Shown here: one piece after another, positions 9,424 through 15,629 of the stretch
How the letters are laid out: each line of letters opens with the position of its first letter
How positions within the stretch are numbered: the stretch's first letter is position 1
Assembly: GCF_011369485.1 (NCBI RefSeq)
Contig: NZ_VXCA01000024.1
Span: forward strand, 1-64,000
Direction: 5' to 3'
DNA length: 64,000 nucleotides
DNA from: Pseudomonas atagonensis
GTDB lineage: Bacteria > Pseudomonadota > Gammaproteobacteria > Pseudomonadales > Pseudomonadaceae
Notes under the pieces: model-generated
Database searches by the model: none
What the model saw: the letters and a program-made list of their open reading frames with translations, nothing else
Told to the model about the DNA's origin: nothing
Made by a program: the position numbers and the translations under genes

Positions 9424-9520
9424 ACCTAATTCCCTTTAAGCGCGTGTCAGACGTTTGGAAACGCCCTACAGATTCTGGCGCGCACGATACAGCGGTTTGC
9501 ACTGAATCGCCTGACAAACT

Positions 9521-9609
9521 CGTAGGAAAATCACCGCCTAGGGGTTTTGCCTTGAAAAAGCTGTGAAATCGCGTAGGGAAAATGCCCGAACCCCGGTAAA
9601 ACCCCTACG
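9521..9609. repeat. Imperfect repeats in the 9424-9723 gene-free stretch
   Basis: CGTAGGAAAAT (9521-9531) recurs as CGTAGGGAAAAT (9572-9583). CTAGGGGTTTTGCC (9538-9551) is mirrored by GGTAAAACCCCTACG (9595-9609). Together they could form a hairpin or a set of protein-binding sites upstream of the small gene at 9724. Nothing else in this 300-bp gap was recognised. Confidence 0.4.
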
Positions 9610-9723
9610 AATACTGTCCCCTCCGGCCATCTTGTTCCATCCGATAACGCCCTCCTATAGTGGCCGGCGCGGCTGAAAACACTTTGTCGGCCCCGAGCGT
9701 TTTCGAACAGGACAAGCCTCTTT

Positions 9724-9984
9724 ATGACCGATCGTTATCACCCCCTCAAAACCTGCTACAGCGAAAACCCGGTGCTCGTCATCGACACCGATGCCAGTCA
9801 CCGTGAACTGCTCAATGCTGCCGATCAACGCCTGCGTGCCGCCAGTGATTTGCTCGAAACCCTTTACTGTTTGTGTTTCAAGCAGGCCGATGCAAAAGAC
9901 ATCCCCAATATCGTCAATGCGCTTTACTTACTGGTTCAAGACGGCTGCGAACTACTGCAAGTTGCAAAGCTGCAATTGAAATAA
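9724..9984 (+). CDS. Small helical protein, paralogue of the 11306 gene
   Basis: An 86-residue protein with no signal or membrane segment. It closely matches the product at 11306-11605: both share TDRY-PL, a central LIIDT or LVIDT, LETLYCL or LRTLYCL, FKQAD, and NALYLL or HALYLL followed by QDGC-LLQVA. It resembles the small DUF3077-like proteins common in fluorescens-group pseudomonads, but the family assignment is from memory. Function is unknown. AGGA lies about 11 bases before the ATG. The structured leader seen before the second copy is absent here. Confidence 0.75.
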   Translation: MTDRYHPLKTCYSENPVLVIDTDASHRELLNAADQRLRAASDLLETLYCLCFKQADAKDIPNIVNALYLLVQDGCELLQVAKLQLK

Positions 9985-10001
9985 CTGACAGATCTCACAA
10001 A

Positions 10002-10943
10002 CATGGAAACAAAGCACACCTTTATTTAATTAACCCACCGACACTGAAGCACGCCATCAACATTATCAAAGGCAAATGCGACTGGCAGCGCGAACAACTG
10101 ACTGAAATCGAATACAACCGCCTGAAGGCAGCTGGCATTCCCATTGAAGATGTAAAAAACGAAGGCTCCTGGTTCTGGCGTAAATACAACTACGGAGACC
10201 GTAGTGTTACTCAGCAAAAGTTGCAGGAGCAAATCATCAGGACTTTCCGCAAAGACAACATTATTCCTACCCAGGTCAACTTGGTGGGCTGGAGCCGTGG
10301 TGGAGTCAGTTGCCATATGTTGGCCAACGCAATGCTCAAGGACAGCAAACTTAAAGATATTCCGGTGAATATCTTCGCCCTTGATCCCGTACCCGGCATC
10401 GGTAACTTCCAGGAAGAGCGCGTCAAGCTTGGCGCCAACGTCAAAGAGTACGTTGCCTTTTACGCCCGTGATGTACGCTCCAAAGGCTCTAGCTGCGTCA
10501 TTCCTCAGACCGCCCCCGGTACCAAAACCTCAATCTACCCAATGGTCGGCCGCCACGCGACCATGGCCGGGAACGCCACCTCCGACGGCGGCGTTCCCGC
10601 CAGCGCCAGTGACCTGAAAACTCTGATGGAACCTGGCCGCGTCGTCCGCCACTTCGCCGAAACCTGCCTCAAGCGCTGGGGCGTACAACTGAACAAAACC
10701 CTTAACCTGACTCAGACCGACCTGGAAAACCTCACCAACGGCATTGTCCGCGATGAAGCCCGGTACAAACGGATGCACAACATCTCCTACACCTGGTTTA
10801 CCGAACTGGATAAGGGCGAGCGCTACGTGTCTTTGGGCAGTAAAGGGGTACCGTTCTCGACGGTGAAAGGGCCGATTTTTGCCCCTGAAACCGGGTTGAC
10901 GACCAGCGTGCTGGATGTGGCGGCTTATCGGGTTATTGGTTGA
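10002..10943 (+). pseudogene. Alpha/beta-hydrolase-like gene with a broken 5' end
   Basis: The reading frame encodes a credible C-terminal portion of a hydrolase, with nucleophile elbow GWSRGG (Ser at about 10292), then FALDPVPG and MVGRHATMAGN, which may bring the Asp and His. No ATG occurs in this frame between the 9724 gene and the elbow. The only nearby ATG (10003) is in another frame and stops after eight codons. Homologous-looking sequence (KAHLYLIN) starts at about 10011. Either a frameshift near 10003-10030 or loss of the 5' end has inactivated it, unless a rare start codon is used. The right end looks intact. Confidence 0.6.
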
Positions 10944-11090
10944 AGACTCTGAGCGAGTAACCGGGCGAAAAAACCTACACCAATGACCTATCTGGTTTTC
11001 GTCCAGTTCCTACAAATCCAGACTCCCTTACCGTCTATCGCGGCTTGGTAAGCCAAATCTATAGTCGTGACTGTCGCTGCCAAATCAGCG

Positions 11091-11271
11091 GCTCGGGTTT
11101 GGTCACCCGATGGAATACACAAACGCGTCCGTTGTATGCTGCCGGCACTTCAAATGTCTGCACGCTTAATGGTGGCTGTGTTTGGGACGCCTTTAAGCGT
11201 GCCGGACTTGTGTGTTCCTTCGGTTGACCAACCCGAACACAGTCCACCTCCCATCGCTTGGTCACGATGGG
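11091..11271 (+). ncRNA. Structured RNA leader before the small gene at 11306
   Basis: Four nested helices can be drawn. Outer: TCGGGTTTGGTCA (11093-11105) with TGACCAACCCGA (11225-11236), one bulge. Second: GAATACACAA (11113-11122) with TTGTGTGTTC (11208-11217), one G-U. Third: GTCCG (11127-11131) with CGGAC (11203-11207). Apical: GCACGCTTAA (11160-11169) with TTAAGCGTGC (11193-11202), perfect. A separate hairpin CCCATCG/CGATGGG (11250-11256/11265-11271) sits about 35 bases before the start codon. It fills most of the 10944-11305 gap. It could be a cis-regulatory leader, an sRNA or a mobile repeat; I do not know a family name. Confidence 0.6.
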
Positions 11272-11305
11272 GGTGAGTTCATTCAGGATATTTGGAGAAC
11301 ACACT

Positions 11306-11605
11306 ATGAAATCATGGAATCAATTCACCACCGATCGCTACCGCCCACTCGAATCCAACCTCACCGACACAACCCCCCTGATCATCGACACACAGGCCAA
11401 CCCGCAAGACATCCTCGAATGCGCCGTCCAGCGCCTGCGCGCCTCCGCCGATCTGCTACGCACCCTCTACTGCCTCAGCTTCAAACAAGCCGACGTCGAA
11501 GACATCCCCCACATCACCCACGCCCTCTATCTGCTGACACAGGATGGCTGTGACCTGCTGCAAGTCGCGCAGCAGCAAATACTCAATTGGAAAGCACCAG
11601 CCTGA
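11306..11605 (+). CDS. Small helical protein, second paralogue, behind the structured leader
   Basis: A 99-residue soluble protein, clearly the paralogue of the 9724 gene, with an N-terminal MKSWNQF extension and a C-terminal NWKAPA extension. The ATG at 11306 follows GGAG at 11293-11296; the longer frame beginning at 11258 runs through the leader hairpin and is unlikely. Function is unknown. The long folded leader suggests post-transcriptional control. A 8-bp hairpin (ATCGCTCT 11620-11627 with AGAGCGAT 11641-11648) follows the gene. Confidence 0.75.
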   Translation: MKSWNQFTTDRYRPLESNLTDTTPLIIDTQANPQDILECAVQRLRASADLLRTLYCLSFKQADVEDIPHITHALYLLTQDGCDLLQVAQQQILNWKAPA

Positions 11606-11680
11606 AATTGAATGATCGTATCGCTCTTATGCACTCTGTGAGAGCGATCAAAAAAACGGTAATCAAACATGGGAGCAACC

Positions 11681-11944
11681 ATGAGCAAATTCTTTGATGA
11701 GCTGATGGAAAGCGTTATCGAAATGGACGAGATCTTACGCAAAAAGCATCGCGATTCAGACTCGAATGCTGATACGAGCGCTTTGATCTTTCAGCAAAAG
11801 CAGGCCCATTACGACAAGGTTTGCCGCTCAAACTATTTGGCTAGCCTAAGTATTGAAGGTTTTGAAACCACCCGTGCCGATGCTCAAAAGCCACTTTCCT
11901 CACGCATGGAGGTTGTCGAAAAGTACCGTCAAAAATCGGACTGA
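11681..11944 (+). CDS. YhfG-like putative antitoxin without a Fic partner
   Basis: An 87-residue acidic N-terminus/basic C-terminus protein. Its second half (QKQAHYDKVCRSNYLASLSI then EGF) resembles E. coli YhfG, a small protein encoded next to Fic, whose pattern is KQ..., N-F/Y-x-A-S-x-x-L/I-E-G. The family call rests on this short pattern. No fic gene is present; the next genes are hipB and hipA. I start at 11681 because GGGAG lies just upstream, rather than at 11669. It could be an orphan antitoxin or the remnant of a fic module. Confidence 0.45.
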   Translation: MSKFFDELMESVIEMDEILRKKHRDSDSNADTSALIFQQKQAHYDKVCRSNYLASLSIEGFETTRADAQKPLSSRMEVVEKYRQKSD

Positions 11945-11965
11945 CTCGAGGAAGTGCCAACGTTA

Positions 11966-12115
11966 AAGTGGCAGTATTCTAGCTATAACAACCGGAAACA
12001 GATGGAATAATGCCACTTAACTTCGTTTTTCAGGTCTGGCGGCAAACAGCGTCCTTCAGCTTAAGTGCTATTATTCTGGCAGTTAAGGTTAAAAAATGAA
12101 GGAATACTGCCACAT
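11966..12115. promoter_or_regulatory. Four-site operator region of the hipBA operon
   Basis: Four related 15-bp sites occur: AAGTGGCAGTATTCT (11966-11980), its near inverse GGAATAATGCCACTT (12004-12018), AAGTGCTATTATTCT (12063-12077) and the inverse GGAATACTGCCACAT (12101-12115). In both pairs the arms start exactly 38 bp apart, and the two pairs are offset by exactly 97 bp. The last site overlaps the hipB start codon. This suits autorepression by HipB, which in E. coli binds several palindromic operators. Confidence 0.7.
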
Positions 12116-12608
12116 GGCCAAGAAAACAGCGCCGCTCTTGCCCTCCACTGCTCGACTTTTGGTCGACCTTGGTGAACGACTGAAGCTGGCTCGCCTACGC
12201 CGCAAATTGACGGCCAAGCAGGTCGCCGAAAGGTCAGGCATGTCGCTAACAACCTTGCGCCATTTAGAGTCAGGTGGATCAGGCGTAACCATCGGGGCCT
12301 ACCTGTCGGTCATGCAAGTGCTGGGGCTGGAAAAGGAACTGAACAAACTGGCTGCAGCCGATGAAATGGGTCGCCAATTGCAGGATGCGCAGTTAATGCC
12401 AGCAACACGATCCACCACCAAAAAGCCCCAGCGAGTACGAGCAGCCAGTGCGGCAAAAAAGGGCGCATCCGAACACCTCGGGACTTCAAATGTTATCGAT
12501 GCCGCCACTACCACGAAAATTCCGGCTGACTTCCCCCTCAACACACACTCACTCTCCAGCCTTTTGAACAAGAAGAAAAAGGCCGGCCCCCCAACAGGTG
12601 AAGAATGA
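12114..12608 (+). CDS. hipB: HipB-like XRE-family antitoxin/repressor
   Basis: A 164-residue DNA-binding protein. An XRE/Cro helix-turn-helix lies at about residues 16-75 (LGERLKLARLRRKLTAKQVA, then SGMSLTTLRHLESG). A long, Ala/Lys-rich, probably disordered C-terminal half follows, longer than in classical HipB. By family it would repress the operon and neutralise the adjacent HipA kinase. The start at 12114 is preceded by AAGGA; the alternative at 12096 has a poorer ribosome-binding site. It overlaps hipA by 4 bp. Confidence 0.8.
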   Translation: MAKKTAPLLPSTARLLVDLGERLKLARLRRKLTAKQVAERSGMSLTTLRHLESGGSGVTIGAYLSVMQVLGLEKELNKLAAADEMGRQLQDAQLMPATRSTTKKPQRVRAASAAKKGASEHLGTSNVIDAATTTKIPADFPLNTHSLSSLLNKKKKAGPPTGEE

Positions 12609-13864
12609 CGCTGATTGCTGTTTATGCAGACTGGGAATCCTTGAAAGGCGCCAGACGCCTCGGATTTCTACACGCAAGGAAAACACGCAACACCAACGTG
12701 TTCGAATTTGAGTACGACCCTAAGGCGTTGGCCGATCCCGAGTTGAGTTCCATATTTCTAGACCCGCGCATCGGCCCCTTCGAAGGCCGCCAATTCCCCG
12801 GCGAACATCAGAGCCGCTTTGGCGTCTTTGCAGACTCAAGCCCCGATCGCTGGGGCCAACTGCTGATGAAACGCCGTTTGGAAAGGGACATTCGCGACGG
12901 CTTGATCCCCAAAGACAGCAAGCTATTCGAATCCGACTACCTGCTTGGCGTCCACGACCTGTTCCGTGTCGGCGCCCTTCGCTACAAACTCAATGACGAA
13001 GGCAACTTCCTCGACGACCGCGACGGCGTTGCAGCTCCACCCTTTGTCGAGCTAAGCGCGCTGGAACAGGCAAGCCTCGCCTTGGAAAACGATAGGGACA
13101 ACACAGCCAGCGAGGGCCGCGAATGGCTAAGAATGCTCATCGCACCGGGTGGCTCACTGGGCGGCGCCAGACCGAAAGCCAGCGTCGTCGACGAGTTCGG
13201 CCAACTGTGGATCGCCAAATTCCCAAGTACGAGGGATGGCTACGATGTTGGTGGTTGGGAATTTGTAGTAAACGCTTTGGCGGTCAACTGTGGTCTACGT
13301 GTTGCGACCGGCATGGCCCGACGCTACGCAAGCGATCACCACTGCTTTTTGGTGAAGCGTTTCGACCGAACCGAACGCGGCGGCCGACATCACTTCGCAT
13401 CAGCCATGACCATGACCAACCGCGTCGACGGCGACGACGCCTCTAGCGGCGCCAGCTATCTAGAGTTGGCGGAAGTAATCATGGAACACGGCTCGGAACC
13501 CAACACCGACCTCCGTGAACTCTGGTCACGAATCGTCTTCAACATCCTGGTCTCCAACACCGACGACCACCTCCGTAACCATGGTTTTATTCTGGATCCT
13601 GGTCGGGGATGGCGATTGTCCGCAGCGTACGACATGAATCCGGTGGCGCATGCTGATGGGTTGAAGCTGAACATCACGGACTCCGATAACGCCTTGGACT
13701 TGGAGCTGGCGAGAGAAGTGGCGGAGTATTTTCGGGTTAGCCGCTCGGATGCTGCAAGCATCATTGAGAGTTTTCAACGTGTGGTGAATCAATGGCGCAC
13801 AGTTGCCGGAGCCTTGAGATTGACGTTAAACGAACAGGAAAAAATCGCTCATGCGTTTCTCTAA
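12605..13864 (+). CDS. hipA: HipA-like serine/threonine kinase toxin
   Basis: A 419-residue HipA-family protein. The N-terminal subdomain is followed by the ATP-binding loop GGSLGGARPKA at about residue 180, the lysine in LWIAKFPS, the catalytic stretch FNILVSNTDDHLRNHGF at about 310, and LSAAYDMNP in place of the magnesium-binding motif. E. coli HipA phosphorylates glutamyl-tRNA synthetase and causes dormancy; other HipA proteins have other targets, so the target here is not predicted. Kinase residues appear intact. It is translationally coupled to hipB. Confidence 0.88.
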   Translation: MTLIAVYADWESLKGARRLGFLHARKTRNTNVFEFEYDPKALADPELSSIFLDPRIGPFEGRQFPGEHQSRFGVFADSSPDRWGQLLMKRRLERDIRDGLIPKDSKLFESDYLLGVHDLFRVGALRYKLNDEGNFLDDRDGVAAPPFVELSALEQASLALENDRDNTASEGREWLRMLIAPGGSLGGARPKASVVDEFGQLWIAKFPSTRDGYDVGGWEFVVNALAVNCGLRVATGMARRYASDHHCFLVKRFDRTERGGRHHFASAMTMTNRVDGDDASSGASYLELAEVIMEHGSEPNTDLRELWSRIVFNILVSNTDDHLRNHGFILDPGRGWRLSAAYDMNPVAHADGLKLNITDSDNALDLELAREVAEYFRVSRSDAASIIESFQRVVNQWRTVAGALRLTLNEQEKIAHAFL

Positions 13865-14264
13865 TCAGAAATCTAACCCACCATCACGATAGGCGTCAGA
13901 ACTCAAAAACGAGCATCAATCCTTGAGTACGCGACCGCGTTTGTGTTCAGTGAATCCGTCCGTATGACCGCACAAGGCTTCCAGTAAATCTACGAACACC
14001 TTGCTCAAACTGCTAGCAAAATGCCGCTACTGGAACTACTCTTTGACAAAATTTTGCAATTCCAGTCATAAATTCAACAAAAAATGCCACTAAGGATGAG
14101 AGGCGACATGTTCAAGGATAGAAAATGCAACACCTCGATACAACAACGAATAGTTGTTAAAACTTTTAATTTATATCAACGACCCATTTCCGCTTTCGAT
14201 ATGCGCTGCATATTGACGCACCTATTAAAACTTCCTAGTACAAAAATTCACTGATGGATTAGAG
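13865..14264. other. 400-bp gap between hipA and the AT-rich operon
   Basis: No gene is supported. Base composition shifts from GC-rich on the left to AT-rich on the right within this stretch, marking the left edge of the three-gene operon. AATGCCACT at about 14086 resembles one arm of the hipBA operator. The AT-rich run at about 14150-14180 could hold the operon promoter, but no clear -35/-10 pair was chosen. Confidence 0.5.
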
Positions 14265-15167
14265 ATGATACTTAACCAAACACAAGACCCCAAAGCATGG
14301 GAACGGTATTTTAAAGATATAGTTCGAAAACATTACCAGCCGGCGAACTATAGAGACGTTCCAGACGAGCATTGCGGGGACTTTGGGGTTGAGTGCTACA
14401 CTCTATGCGGGCATGTATTTCAATGCTATCTACCAGAACAGGATACTGACCTAAAAAAATTATTAGAAGCACAAAAAGATAAAATACGTACAGATATTCG
14501 AAAATTCACCTCAACAAATGTGACCCCGCTGACAAAATTATTTGGGGATATAAAAATTTCACGGTGGATATTAGGGACGTCTGTTAACAAATCAGCGGAG
14601 CTCACACAGTACTGTGCACAAAAATCTTTAAAGGCTAGAAATCTAAATGTGCCCTACATTTCAGATGACTTTCAGATACTCGTCCACACCGAAGATGATT
14701 ACCCACAAGAAGTTCTTTCGCTGCAGCAATCCGCCTACCAATTGAATCTTAACTTTGAAGATGTCTCGGATACTAAAGCCTCAGATTGGATAGATGAAAA
14801 TCTAACATTTCTTAAAAAACTGAATTTTAAGATCTCGAAAATCGTGCCTTCGGAAAAGGAAGACTCATCACGCAGTTTTCTTGTACAAAAATACCTTCAA
14901 TATCAAAACCTGCTCGACGCTTTGAGAACTGACTGGGGCGACATTTATGAAATTGTCATTAAAGCCGTAAAAAATCGACAGGAATATTTAGAAGGTCGTT
15001 TTCTTACATGTTCATCACTATTGCCCGCCGAAGCGATTCAACTAGAACTTGAAAAACTCGAAAATGATATAAAGTTAGAGGTGAAAACTATCCGCCCAAA
15101 AGATCTTGAGTTAATTAAGTGGGGCGTGGTTTCCGACTGGCTAATACGATGCCCTCTGGACTTCTAA
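14265..15167 (+). CDS. Putative nuclease-like effector of a three-component ABC system
   Basis: A 300-residue protein I do not recognise by name. Residues 10-65 (KAWERYFKDIVRKHY, then GDFGVECYTLCGHVFQCY) resemble the core of restriction-endonuclease-like domains (an acidic residue, then E, then Q-x-K), but the usual Lys appears as Tyr. Two later segments (TDIRKF; KISRWILGT) resemble, from memory, proteins encoded beside ABC-3C ATPases. No signal peptide or membrane segment. It is first in an AT-rich operon; one base separates it from the next gene. By position it would be the effector. Catalytic activity is uncertain. Confidence 0.55.
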   Translation: MILNQTQDPKAWERYFKDIVRKHYQPANYRDVPDEHCGDFGVECYTLCGHVFQCYLPEQDTDLKKLLEAQKDKIRTDIRKFTSTNVTPLTKLFGDIKISRWILGTSVNKSAELTQYCAQKSLKARNLNVPYISDDFQILVHTEDDYPQEVLSLQQSAYQLNLNFEDVSDTKASDWIDENLTFLKKLNFKISKIVPSEKEDSSRSFLVQKYLQYQNLLDALRTDWGDIYEIVIKAVKNRQEYLEGRFLTCSSLLPAEAIQLELEKLENDIKLEVKTIRPKDLELIKWGVVSDWLIRCPLDF

Positions 15168-15168
15168 A

Positions 15169-15627
15169 ATGAATATAAATGACATTCTACACACACCTTT
15201 TTCTTTCGTGAAGAGAAGTGAATTCATACCGGGGGATACTAGGCCTCTATGGAAATCCTGCCTACTAATTTTAATCCTAGGTATAACTGGCAGAAATTAT
15301 AAATGTTCGCTCAAAAAAATACACACTGCAAATTGGCTCACAAAAAAACAAGATCACCTTAAAGAAGTTACGGCCTGGTGTAATGGCACAAACAAAATAA
15401 GTCCGAACGTAAGATTAGAGCCTTCTATCGATAGAGCAATTGACTTACTGACTGCCTTAAACTACGTAAACAAAGCAGATGGAAAAATTGAGTTAACTCC
15501 GTCTGGAATAGATTTTTTTTCAAAAATAGAACATTTCGACGTACTCGCACACGAGAAAGACATACTTCGCAAAGCGAGCAAACTTTTGTCTGAAGCTTCT
15601 ATTGAACGATTATTTAAAGCAGGCTAA
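15169..15627 (+). CDS. Small winged-helix 'middle component' protein
   Basis: A 152-residue protein lying between the putative effector and the ATPase with 1- and 2-base gaps. The C-terminal half (SIDRAIDLLTALNYVNKADG, then KIELTPSG) reads as a winged helix with the typical beta-hairpin wing. The N-terminal half has a hydrophobic segment (LLILILGITG) that is probably a buried helix rather than a membrane anchor. ABC-three-component and Lamassu systems carry a small middle protein at this place, linking effector and ATPase. Assignment is by size, position and fold guess. Confidence 0.55.
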   Translation: MNINDILHTPFSFVKRSEFIPGDTRPLWKSCLLILILGITGRNYKCSLKKIHTANWLTKKQDHLKEVTAWCNGTNKISPNVRLEPSIDRAIDLLTALNYVNKADGKIELTPSGIDFFSKIEHFDVLAHEKDILRKASKLLSEASIERLFKAG

Positions 15628-15629
15628 AA

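Noticed and set aside
11045..11304. Small ORFs on both strands inside the structured leader (60-81 residues)
   Set aside because: The sequence is explained by nested RNA helices, which leave open frames by chance. The plus frame at 11258 is superseded by the better start at 11306.
14086..14094. AATGCCACT as a further HipB operator
   Set aside because: A single partial arm without its inverse at the 38-bp spacing; noted only as a resemblance.
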